The translations under genes and the position numbers were made by a program. The notes below the pieces were generated by a model that was not told the origin of the DNA, ran no database searches, and saw only the letters and a program-made list of their open reading frames with translations. DNA of 20,146 bases from an uncultured Acidobacteriota bacterium (GTDB lineage: Bacteria > Acidobacteriota > Vicinamibacteria > Vicinamibacterales > UBA8438), in assembly GCA_937888665.1 (NCBI GenBank), contig CALBET010000697.1, positions 1-20,146 on the forward strand, written 5' to 3'. Below, one piece after another: positions 13,930-20,146 of the stretch. Every line of letters begins with the position of its first letter. Position 1 is the first letter of the stretch.

Positions 13930-15483
13930 TCAACGCCGCTCGACGGTGGTGTAGTCCAGGTAGGTTCGCCCGTCGGCGTCGGATACCACGGCGGTCAGTG
14001 TGTACGAACCGTCGGCCGTCTCGACCGTCACCGTGGTGGTCTCGGCGCGGAGGGGGGCCGCTCCCTCATCGTCTCGCAGCGCCTCTCGCAGCACCCGCCC
14101 TTGCATTGAGGACGGCACGTCCACACCCAGCAGGTGCAGAAACGTCGGCGCGAAATCGACGTTGCCGGTCGGCGATTCGATCCGGACGCCTGCCTTCAGA
14201 TCAGGGCCCGCCGCGACCAAGGTATTCTGGATGTCGAACGGGCTCGAACTTCCGTGACCAGCAACGCCCTCCTGCGCGGACGTGCCTGGGAATCCGTAGT
14301 CGCCGACGTCATTGCTCCAGTCGGCCGAGTACAGTATTTGCGCCGACCGCTCGTGCTTCCAGCGCGCGAGATCGAACGACAGAGTGCCAGGTACCCACCC
14401 CTCGGTCTCCCCTGGGCTGGCGGCGTCCGTGAACACCGCGCCGACCCCTTCCGCCGCCTGGAGGGCGGCGACAATCTCGGCAATCGTCTCGCGATCGTCG
14501 TCACGAACGTAGATCGCGCCAGCACCGGCCACAATGCGCGGCGAGCCGTCATCGAGCACGCCAGCGAACGGTGCGAGCAACGCCACCAGGTCGATGCTGC
14601 CCGTGTGCTCGGAGAATCCGTGGTCGGACGTGACCCAGATATTCGTCGTGTCCAGCAGACCCACCTCGGCGAGCCCGTCCTGAATCCGCTGAATCTCGGC
14701 GTCAAGACGGAACAACGCCTCGATCGTCGACGGGTGCCCGATGCCGTGTTGGTGCGCCGTGGTGTCGGGATCACTCAGCCACAGCACCGTCACCGCAGGG
14801 TCGACCTCGGGGAGCGCCACGTCGAGGAACGCGTCGACGATCCAGCGATTTCTCGCATGGTTCGGCGTGTCCGCATCCGGCACCGGCCCGAGCCGGGCCA
14901 GCGCCTCGACATGGAGCGTGTCGGGAATCCCATATTCGTAGTGCAGAATGGCACCCCCGGCCACCGTGTGGTTGAGCAGATACGACGACCCGCTGGAGCC
15001 GGAGCTCGCTACCAGCAGCCGCTGCCCAACGGTCTCAAGGACCTCGCCGAGCGTGGTCGCGGTCAGCAGCGGCGAACCGCTCGCTTCAACTTGAAGCAGG
15101 TTCGCACGGTCACTGGTGCCGAGGAAGCTACCGGGGTCGACGGCGGGAAAGAACACCGAATTGCCCATCAGCCCGTGCGCCTCGGGGTAGGCGCCGGTGG
15201 AAATCGAGGCGGCGTTCACCCGGGTCACGGTCGGGTAGACGGCGTGGTGCCGAGTCATCACGACACCCCGCTGACCCAGCGCGTGCAGCGCGGGCATGAC
15301 CTGCGGGGTCACGTAGTCCGGCCGCAGCCCGTCGAGCACGATCAACAGGTGGCGGGACGGCGCGGCGGCGTCTCGCTGCACGTCACCATTGCCGTCTGGG
15401 CCAGGGCCCGTACGGCCACAGGCGCCCAGGGTCAGGCAGACCAGGAGGGAGAAGAGCAATGCGGGGTGGCGCCGGTGTCGCAT
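13930..15483 (-). CDS. Lipoprotein ectonucleotide pyrophosphatase/phosphodiesterase-like enzyme
   Basis: A 517-residue member of the type I phosphodiesterase/nucleotide pyrophosphatase branch of the alkaline phosphatase superfamily. The chosen start, ATG 15483, gives a lipoprotein signal, LLVCLTLGAC, with lipidated Cys22; in-frame ATGs at 15561 and 15540 would add a basic leader with no ribosome site. Expected metal and catalytic residues are present: Asp51 (IVLDGLRPDY), nucleophile Thr87 (YPTVTRVN), Asp240/His244 (DPDTTAHQHG), Asp287-His288 (TSDHGFS) and His410 (AGHGSSSP). It should hydrolyse phosphodiester or phosphomonoester bonds at the periplasmic face; the substrate is unknown. A 35-aa membrane-peptide gene lies just upstream on the same strand. 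It converges on the ABC ATPase gene with a 13-bp gap. Confidence 0.9.
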   Translation of the reverse strand: MRHRRHPALLFSLLVCLTLGACGRTGPGPDGNGDVQRDAAAPSRHLLIVLDGLRPDYVTPQVMPALHALGQRGVVMTRHHAVYPTVTRVNAASISTGAYPEAHGLMGNSVFFPAVDPGSFLGTSDRANLLQVEASGSPLLTATTLGEVLETVGQRLLVASSGSSGSSYLLNHTVAGGAILHYEYGIPDTLHVEALARLGPVPDADTPNHARNRWIVDAFLDVALPEVDPAVTVLWLSDPDTTAHQHGIGHPSTIEALFRLDAEIQRIQDGLAEVGLLDTTNIWVTSDHGFSEHTGSIDLVALLAPFAGVLDDGSPRIVAGAGAIYVRDDDRETIAEIVAALQAAEGVGAVFTDAASPGETEGWVPGTLSFDLARWKHERSAQILYSADWSNDVGDYGFPGTSAQEGVAGHGSSSPFDIQNTLVAAGPDLKAGVRIESPTGNVDFAPTFLHLLGVDVPSSMQGRVLREALRDDEGAAPLRAETTTVTVETADGSYTLTAVVSDADGRTYLDYTTVERR

Positions 15484-15577
15484 CGAGCGCCTGCGGTGGG
15501 CGGGTACTGGCGCGCCGAAGCGCGGACGGTCCCGCGGCATCCGGCGGTCAACGGTCGCCATTCAGCGGGTCAACGCG

Positions 15578-15685
15578 TCAACGCTTGACGAGGCCGAGCA
15601 CGGAACAGATGACGATGACCGTGAAGGGCACCACCGCACCGGCAATGAACAACAGCGTCGCTAGGGAACTAGGTTCTGGGCCCAT
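15578..15685 (-). CDS. 35-residue single-span membrane protein
   Basis: From ATG 15685 the minus strand encodes 35 residues, with a polar start (MGPEPSS), one hydrophobic helix (LATLLFIAGAVVPFTVIVIC, then SVLGL) and a basic end (VKR), closing at TGA 15580-15578. A strong ribosome site, GAGGAG (15697-15692), stands 6 nt before the ATG, the best such site near here. Topology is probably N-out, C-in by the positive-inside rule. It is followed by the phosphodiesterase gene on the same strand and may be co-transcribed. No family is recognised. Small membrane proteins of this kind often regulate or stabilise a larger membrane partner, but nothing here identifies one. Confidence 0.65.
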   Translation of the reverse strand: MGPEPSSLATLLFIAGAVVPFTVIVICSVLGLVKR

Positions 15686-15713
15686 GTGTGACTCCTCGGA
15701 TCAGTATCGAGTC

Positions 15714-15729
15714 GTGGACGAATGTCCAC
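15714..15729. promoter_or_regulatory. Dyad in a divergent intergenic region
   Basis: GTGGAC (15714-15719) and GTCCAC (15724-15729) form a perfect inverted repeat with loop GAAT, between the small membrane protein (start 15685) and the DUF1272 gene (start 15771). It could be an operator acting on either gene. GATTATAGG downstream (around 15743-15752) may hold the plus-strand -10. Confidence 0.35.
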
Positions 15730-15770
15730 AAGACAAACCCGCTGATTATAGGTGAACTGGAGGCAAAACG

Positions 15771-16001
15771 ATGCTGGACCTTCGACCAAACTGCGAACGC
15801 TGCGACTGCGACCTTCCGCCGGACTCCCTGGCGGCAATGATCTGTTCGTTCGAATGTACGTTCTGCGCAGACTGCACGGCTGGGCCGCTGCAGGGTCAGT
15901 GCCCCAACTGTGGGGGTGAGTTGGTACGCCGTCCGACCCGCCGGTTCGACGCATTGATGCGGTTCCCAGCGTCAACCACGCGGGTCCACGCGCAGGCGTA
16001 G
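15771..16001 (+). CDS. DUF1272 cysteine-rich zinc-ribbon protein
   Basis: A 76-residue protein matching the DUF1272 pattern: MLDLRPNCERC, DLPPDSLAAMICSFECTFC and CPNCGGELVRRP. Nine cysteines (8, 11, 13, 25, 29, 32, 35, 44, 47) lie in CxxC-type spacing and should bind one or two Zn ions. The function is unknown for the family; a nucleic-acid or protein contact is inferred from the fold. ATG 15771 follows GGAGG (15759-15763), a good ribosome site. The gene stands alone, divergent from the small membrane protein and convergent with the SIS gene. The C-terminal 20 or so residues after VRRPTRR are not conserved-looking. Confidence 0.88.
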   Translation: MLDLRPNCERCDCDLPPDSLAAMICSFECTFCADCTAGPLQGQCPNCGGELVRRPTRRFDALMRFPASTTRVHAQA

Positions 16002-16112
16002 CGGCCTATCCCGGATTCAGGCTGTTGGCACGCAGTTCGCCATCGATGAAGGAAGCGCCTGCGGGAGGCCTGCCGACGAAAGCCCTGAAGCGGAGTCATT
16101 GCCGGTCCAAGT

Positions 16113-16124
16113 CGGTCGCGACCG
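16113..16124. repeat. 12-bp perfect palindrome between convergent genes
   Basis: CGGTCGCGACCG is a perfect palindrome in the 139-bp gap between the DUF1272 and SIS stops. It may act as a weak bidirectional transcription stop, but has no U-run. Confidence 0.25.
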
Positions 16125-16140
16125 GGTTGCGGCACGCCGC

Positions 16141-17400
16141 CTATTGGGATCCGAACGGAAACGCCGTGAGCCAGGCTCGGGCGTGGTCGAGATCGTCGGA
16201 ACGGAGGGTGTCGGGATTGATCCCGCGCTCGGCGCCCAGATAGTAGCCGAGCAACTGAAACGCAACCGCGGCCAGCGGCGGCATCAGCAGCTCGCTAATC
16301 GGTCCCGGTACGGCGATCACGAACGACGCGTCGGGGGCGATGGCGTCATCCCCTTCGACCACGAGCGCCAGGCTCGACGACCGGGCCGCCCGGGCCGTGC
16401 GTACGACGTCATGCAACCTCCCGTACGTCTTCCCAGGCGGTGCGACCACGACGGTGCCCACCGTATCGGACAGCACGGGAATGGCGTTGTGCAGGTACCC
16501 CGCCGGCCGATACGCCTTGCACAGCAGGCTGCTCTCCTCTTCGACCTTCAGCGCGCCCTCGCGCGCTGAGAACCAGTTCGGTCCGCCGCCAACCACGAGC
16601 AGCGCCTGCTGATCGTGGAGCGCGTTCGCAATCTGCGACACGTTCACGTCCTCTTCGCGAAGGAACTGCGCGGCGGCGTCTGGCAGGTGACCGATGGCGT
16701 TCGCGAGTTCGTCCGCCTCGTGAGCGCGGAGCGCGCCGGTCGCGGCGCCCACCTCCAGCGCCAGCACATACAACATCATCAGTCGGGTGGTCACCACGGA
16801 GACGGCGGGACCGCAGCGCTGCCCGGTCGGGAAGCAGATGGTCTCGTCGCAGAGCGCCTCAAGGGCGCTACCGGCCGTATTGGTCAGGGCCACGGTCAGG
16901 AGGCCATGGGCCGAGGCATGCCGTGCGGCGTCGATCGTCTCGGCGGTCGACCCGGTGGCCGACTGCACCACGACCGCGGTTGGTTCCTGTCCTTCCGCCC
17001 AGTGATGCGTGAACTCCAGAGAGTCGTGGCTTTCAGTCGTCCACCCGCTCCACTTCCGGCAGATGAAGGACCCGAACTGGGAACTGTGAAACGCGGACCC
17101 GCACCCCGTGAACACGAGGTGTCGGATACCTTGATCAATCAGCCGATGAGCCAGCGCCGCCAGATCGGAACGCAACTCAAGCACCTGCCGCATCAGCTCC
17201 GGCTGTTGACGGAGGTCTTCGATCAGCAGGAACGGATGGCGCTGCCTGATTTCCGGTGTCTGACGGATACGGGCCCAAAGCGGGACGCGAGCCAGCTCGC
17301 TCTCAAGCCAGGCGGGCATCGGATCGGCCTGAGAGGGTCGCGCGCCCTCAGGATGACCATCGAGGAGTTCTTGCGCCCAGGGCGGCAACGTGCGTGTCAT
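16141..17400 (-). CDS. Double-SIS-domain sugar isomerase-like protein (GlmS/AgaS type)
   Basis: A 419-residue protein with two SIS domains. The first has HLVFTGCGSAFHSSQFGS (about 94-111) and VVQSATGSTAET (about 144-154), equivalent to the GlmS phosphosugar loops CGTSYHA and SQSGET. The second has VVGGGPNWFSAREGALKVEE (269-288) and KAYRPAGYLHN, matching the GlmS isomerase segment that ends EGALKLKE. The C-terminus has GINPDTLRSDDLDHA. There is no N-terminal glutaminase domain, so it would be a deaminase/isomerase of a phosphorylated amino sugar, like AgaS or FrlB, rather than GlmS itself (inference). The N-terminal extension of about 60 residues includes TPEIRQRHPFLLIEDL. No sugar-catabolic genes lie beside it, so the substrate is open. 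No good ribosome site precedes ATG 17400. Confidence 0.85.
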   Translation of the reverse strand: MTRTLPPWAQELLDGHPEGARPSQADPMPAWLESELARVPLWARIRQTPEIRQRHPFLLIEDLRQQPELMRQVLELRSDLAALAHRLIDQGIRHLVFTGCGSAFHSSQFGSFICRKWSGWTTESHDSLEFTHHWAEGQEPTAVVVQSATGSTAETIDAARHASAHGLLTVALTNTAGSALEALCDETICFPTGQRCGPAVSVVTTRLMMLYVLALEVGAATGALRAHEADELANAIGHLPDAAAQFLREEDVNVSQIANALHDQQALLVVGGGPNWFSAREGALKVEEESSLLCKAYRPAGYLHNAIPVLSDTVGTVVVAPPGKTYGRLHDVVRTARAARSSSLALVVEGDDAIAPDASFVIAVPGPISELLMPPLAAVAFQLLGYYLGAERGINPDTLRSDDLDHARAWLTAFPFGSQ

Positions 17401-17523
17401 TGATTTGTGCCCAGGGTGAGGACGTCGCTCAAAACATGTGCGCCGCCGTCTCTCCCGATCAGGGTCTGTGGGTCAGCGTTGGCGGTTCGACCGGTGGTAG
17501 TGAACCATGCGGGTGGCAACGCA

Positions 17524-17847
17524 TCATAGTACTCCGTCCCACGCGCGATCCGGCGACCCGCCCAGACTTAGGACACTGATCCTAAGCGGTTTTCCGGCGC
17601 TCCCTCCCACCGTCTGCTCCGGAGCCGCCGGTTCCGGCGGGTCGGTACGCAGGGCGAGGCTCGCCGCCCACCAGATGGCCCAGAGCAGCCCACGCAGCAG
17701 CACCGCGACAAGCCCGGCGGTGGTGTGCGGGGAGCCAGATCGGGAACTGGGTCTCCAGCCGAGCTGGTGAAGAGACCGGGGTTCCTCACGCGAACGACGC
17801 GCCTCCGGCTCCCGCCTGGCCCCCAGCGCGTCGTGCAGCCGACTCAT
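17524..17847 (-). CDS. Doubtful small membrane protein
   Basis: A 107-codon frame from ATG 17847, beginning MSRLHDALGARREPEARRSR, with one hydrophobic stretch (about 46-65, LVAVLLRGLLWAIWWAASLA) and an Ala/Pro-rich tail. The opening resembles MSRIHDAL-type N-termini seen in some exopolysaccharide and secretion proteins, but nothing else does. The basic cytoplasmic part, single helix and position divergent from the PilZ gene make a real gene possible. Against this, the ribosome site is weak and a palindrome (17567-17586) falls in its last codons. It fills most of the 540-bp gap between the SIS and PilZ genes. Nothing else is seen in 17401-17523. Confidence 0.4.
   Translation of the reverse strand: MSRLHDALGARREPEARRSREEPRSLHQLGWRPSSRSGSPHTTAGLVAVLLRGLLWAIWWAASLALRTDPPEPAAPEQTVGGSAGKPLRISVLSLGGSPDRAWDGVL
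17567..17586. repeat. 7-bp-arm inverted repeat
   Basis: CTTAGGA (17567-17573) and TCCTAAG (17580-17586) are an exact inverted pair with a 6-nt spacer, followed by CGGTTTT. This is either an operator-like site about 170 bp before the SIS gene or a weak terminator on the plus strand. Confidence 0.3.
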
Positions 17848-17869
17848 CCGCTCATTGTGGCTCAGGATG

Positions 17870-17900
17870 TTGCCGGCTGATCATCACGGCGCGTTACAAT
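17870..17900 (+). promoter_or_regulatory. Possible promoter of the PilZ-P450 unit
   Basis: TTGCCG (17870-17875) and TACAAT (17895-17900) resemble -35 and -10 hexamers but are 19 nt apart, longer than ideal. They lie 31 bp before the PilZ start. Confidence 0.3.
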
Positions 17901-17931
17901 CCAGGCGGTCGGTGGGGGGCACCGGTCATCG

Positions 17932-18258
17932 ATGCTGGCCGACACGCGCATGGAACAGGGCAGGGTTCACCGCCGCGTCAGTTTTCGCACCGAAGTCTGG
18001 CGAGGCGAAGACGGCATTTTCACGCGCGGCAACGAGCGCTTCGGCGACCTCAGTGTCGGCGGCGCATTCATCCAAGGTGCGAGCACGAGCGTAGGTGGCA
18101 TTCTGAATTTGCGCTTCAAGCTCCCCGGCGGCAACGAATTCATCACCTGCACGGCCATCGCGCGACACACGCGCGGCGGCGGGCTCGGGGTCGAGTTCCT
18201 CGACCTCTCACCTGACAATCTGAGACGACTCGCGGCGTTCGTCAACGCCAGCTCCTAA
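17932..18258 (+). CDS. PilZ-domain protein (putative c-di-GMP receptor)
   Basis: A 108-residue stand-alone PilZ domain. The c-di-GMP-binding signatures are present: RxxxR at R15-V-S-F-R19 and D39-L-S41-V-G-G44, the (D/N)xSxxG motif. The strands that follow (GGILNLRFKLPGG and ITCTAIARHTRGGGLGVEFL) match the family barrel. It should bind cyclic di-GMP and pass the signal to a partner protein. The start could be ATG 17932 or ATG 17950; neither has a strong ribosome site. The P450 gene begins 6 nt after its stop, so the two are probably one transcript. A functional link between them is not established. Confidence 0.88.
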   Translation: MLADTRMEQGRVHRRVSFRTEVWRGEDGIFTRGNERFGDLSVGGAFIQGASTSVGGILNLRFKLPGGNEFITCTAIARHTRGGGLGVEFLDLSPDNLRRLAAFVNASS

Positions 18259-18264
18259 CCGCCC

Positions 18265-19632
18265 GTGTCCGACTCAGCCCCTACATACCCCGCTCCCGGC
18301 GTGCTCGGGAGTCTGCCTCGTTTCCGGCGAGACCCGTTGGGTCTCCTGATGTCCGGCTTTCAGACCTGCGGCGATGTCGTCCGTTTCCGGCTACTGAACC
18401 GGTCGCTTTTCCTGGTGGCCCATCCGCGCGATGCGCGCCACGTGCTGCAAGACCATGCGAACCAGTACGACAAAGGTACCCGAGGATTCCAGGTACTCCG
18501 GGTGTTCCTGCGGAACGGCTTGCTGACCAGCGAGGGGGCCCACTGGTTGCGCCAGCGGCGGATCGTGCAACCGGCGTTTCACCGGGACCGGATCGCTGGC
18601 TTCGGCGACACCATGACGTCGGCGGCCGGCGATCTCGTCGACGACTGGCTTCGATTGCCATCGGAGACGGTGAACGTCACGGCCGACATGATGCGTCTGA
18701 CACTGCGCATCGTCGGCGAGACACTCCTCAGCACCGACGTGAGTCAGGAGGCCGATCGTGTCGGGCAGGCGTTGCACACGATCCTGCACGGAGCGAACGA
18801 GGCCATCAGCAGGGTCGTTCCGATGCCCGCATGGTGGCCGGGCCGGGCCAACCGCACACAACGCGCCGCGATGCGGACGCTGGACGACGTCATTGTGGAG
18901 ATCATCACCTCGCGACGGACGAATTCAGGCACAGCCGCCACGACCGACCACGACCTGCTGTCGATGCTCATGGAGGCGCGCGACGAAGAGACCGGCGAGG
19001 GCATGAGCGACGCACAGCTTCGCGACGAAGTGATGACCATTTTCCTGGCCGGCCACGAGACGACGGCGATCGCCCTGGGCTGGACCTGGCATCTGCTGGC
19101 GGAGCATCCGGCGGTCCGACAGCGGCTCGAACAGGTGCTTGACCACGCACTGGACGGGCGGCCGCCAACCATGGCCGACCTGCCACGGCTCGGATATGTC
19201 GACCAGGTCGTGAAGGAATCGATGCGACTGTACCCACCGGCCTGGGTGGTGTCTCGCCGGCCAATGGTCGATGACGTGGTTGGCGGATTTCGAATTCCCG
19301 CCGGGTCGATTGTACTGACCAGCCCCTACGTGACCCATCGACACCCGGAATACTGGACCACCCCGGAACTCTTCGACCCGGATCGGTTTGACCCGAAACA
19401 CCCGGTCGATCGCCCCCCGTTTGCGTACTTCCCGTTCGGCGGCGGGCCGCGTCAGTGCATCGGGAACACCTTCGCGATGATGGAACTGGTACTCGTCGTG
19501 TCCGCCATCGCGCAGCGATGTCGGCTGGACTCGACCGACCGGCTGGCGATCGGTCGGAACCCGTCGATCACGCTCCGTGCCGCGACACCGATCACGATGC
19601 GCGTGAGCCGGCGAGCTGCCGCGCCCGCCTGA
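18265..19632 (+). CDS. Cytochrome P450
   Basis: A 455-residue soluble P450 beginning at GTG 18265. All hallmark motifs are visible: I-helix AGHETT (262-267), K-helix E318-S-M-R321, the DPDRFDP (PERF) region, and the haem loop FGGGPRQCIG with thiolate ligand Cys398. The N-terminus (PGVLGSLPRFRRDPLGLLMS) has no membrane anchor. The Thr pair in the I-helix supports normal oxygen activation. The sequence has the feel of bacterial P450s related to CYP4/CYP102-like families; the substrate is unknown. No ferredoxin or reductase gene is adjacent, so electrons must come from elsewhere. It sits 6 nt after the PilZ gene without its own clear ribosome site, which points to coupling. Its last 41 bp overlap the exonuclease gene tail to tail. 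Confidence 0.95.
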   Translation: MSDSAPTYPAPGVLGSLPRFRRDPLGLLMSGFQTCGDVVRFRLLNRSLFLVAHPRDARHVLQDHANQYDKGTRGFQVLRVFLRNGLLTSEGAHWLRQRRIVQPAFHRDRIAGFGDTMTSAAGDLVDDWLRLPSETVNVTADMMRLTLRIVGETLLSTDVSQEADRVGQALHTILHGANEAISRVVPMPAWWPGRANRTQRAAMRTLDDVIVEIITSRRTNSGTAATTDHDLLSMLMEARDEETGEGMSDAQLRDEVMTIFLAGHETTAIALGWTWHLLAEHPAVRQRLEQVLDHALDGRPPTMADLPRLGYVDQVVKESMRLYPPAWVVSRRPMVDDVVGGFRIPAGSIVLTSPYVTHRHPEYWTTPELFDPDRFDPKHPVDRPPFAYFPFGGGPRQCIGNTFAMMELVLVVSAIAQRCRLDSTDRLAIGRNPSITLRAATPITMRVSRRAAAPA

Positions 19633-20146
19633 AGAACCCTGGCGCGTTCAGTCGCGCACAGAGGTCGAAGAACGTGGGCCGAGGGCCGCGCCAGCGGAGC
19701 ATGTCGACGGACTCGAACAGCTCGGTCGTCGTGCGCAGGGTTGCCAGATCACGGAACTGGGCGGCCAGGTCGCGGTGCGTGACCAGCTCGGTCGCTAGGC
19801 GGCCGGCGCCTCTGACCTGCACGTCCCACGCGACGGCGTCATCCGGAATCGCCTCCAGATGGCCGTACCGCGCGAGCACGAGCGCGGTCGACTTCGCGCC
19901 CCAGCCGCGAAGCCCGGGAAACCCGTCGGCGGCGTCGCCCACCAGCGCCAGGTAGTCTGGGATCGACCCCGGCGGGACACCGAACTTCGCCACCACGCCG
20001 TCGGCGTCGCGGATGACCCCGACGCGGCGGTCGAACTGCACGACGCGGCGGCCGACGACACACTGGGCGAGGTCTTTGTCGGGCGTGCAGATAAACACCT
20101 GCTCGACGCGTGCATCGGCGCTCGCCGTCGCCGCTGCAGACGCCAG
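19592..20146 (-). CDS. 5'-3' exonuclease, C-terminal part (5' end beyond window)
   Basis: The minus-strand frame is open from the right edge to TGA 19594-19592 and gives 184 residues. It begins in the catalytic core (LASAAATASADARVEQVFIC, then TPDKDLAQCV) and continues through the helix-3-turn-helix region: FGVPPGSIPDYLALVGDAAD, then GFPGLRGWGAKSTALVLARYG, and ends with the usual C-terminal helix. TPDKDL and GDxxDGFPG carry metal-binding aspartates of the T5-FEN/Pol I 5'-nuclease family. It is the free-standing exonuclease type common in high-GC bacteria, not a Pol I N-terminus, since no polymerase follows. Role: removal of flaps or RNA primers. The N-terminal active-site half lies outside the window. 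A GTG at 20098 is an internal codon. Confidence 0.9.
   Translation of the reverse strand: MASAAATASADARVEQVFICTPDKDLAQCVVGRRVVQFDRRVGVIRDADGVVAKFGVPPGSIPDYLALVGDAADGFPGLRGWGAKSTALVLARYGHLEAIPDDAVAWDVQVRGAGRLATELVTHRDLAAQFRDLATLRTTTELFESVDMLRWRGPRPTFFDLCARLNAPGFFRRARQLAGSRAS

Noticed and set aside
14134..15588. A 484-codon plus-strand frame.
   Set aside because: It is the shadow of the phosphodiesterase, which has all its catalytic residues on the minus strand.

Overview
The window is about two-thirds G+C and reads as a chromosomal segment of an Acidobacteriota bacterium, most likely class Vicinamibacteria (inference from gene content). The pointers are a duplicated-domain MacB-like permease of the ADOP type, short PadR regulators, BlaI/BlaR1-type pairs and the secreted DUF1592-DUF1552 pair beside an ankyrin protein. 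No rRNA, tRNA, CRISPR array, phage module or complete insertion sequence was seen.

Layout. 1-4452: a divergent envelope locus with an exported ankyrin protein (minus, cut by the left edge), a 780-aa diheme DUF1592-type protein and a Tat-exported DUF1552 protein whose start overlaps the previous stop, then a likely terminator. 4453-5205: a gene graveyard holding a kinase beta-propeller fragment, a frameshifted 3' piece of selD and a scrap of another propeller. 5206-11071 (minus): an ADOP permease, then a BlaI-type repressor followed by a BlaR1/M56 metallopeptidase that carries ten HEAT repeats in place of a penicillin-binding sensor. A three-half-site operator lies before blaI. 11141-11228 is low-complexity DNA containing a pentanucleotide tandem repeat.

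11299-13916 (plus): a PadR regulator, a 155-bp MITE-like element abutting its stop codon, an HlyD-type adaptor and an MacB/LolD-type ATPase, but no permease gene. 13930-15685 (minus): a 35-aa membrane peptide followed by a lipoprotein phosphodiesterase. 15771-16001: a DUF1272 zinc-ribbon protein. 16141-17400 (minus): a double-SIS sugar-phosphate isomerase-like protein. 17524-17847: a doubtful small membrane protein. 17932-19632 (plus): a PilZ protein 6 nt ahead of a cytochrome P450. 19592 to the right edge (minus): the C-terminal part of a 5'-3' exonuclease, overlapping the P450 tail to tail.

How the parts may work together (inference). BlaI represses itself and the HEAT-BlaR1 gene through the operator, and BlaR1 would relieve this on an unknown envelope signal. 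The HlyD and ATPase proteins need a permease from elsewhere; the ADOP protein 4 kb away is one candidate. The least ordinary features are the M56-HEAT fusion with its operator, the MITE-like element that supplies the PadR stop codon, the mosaic graveyard at 4640-5165 and the unlisted 35-aa membrane peptide.
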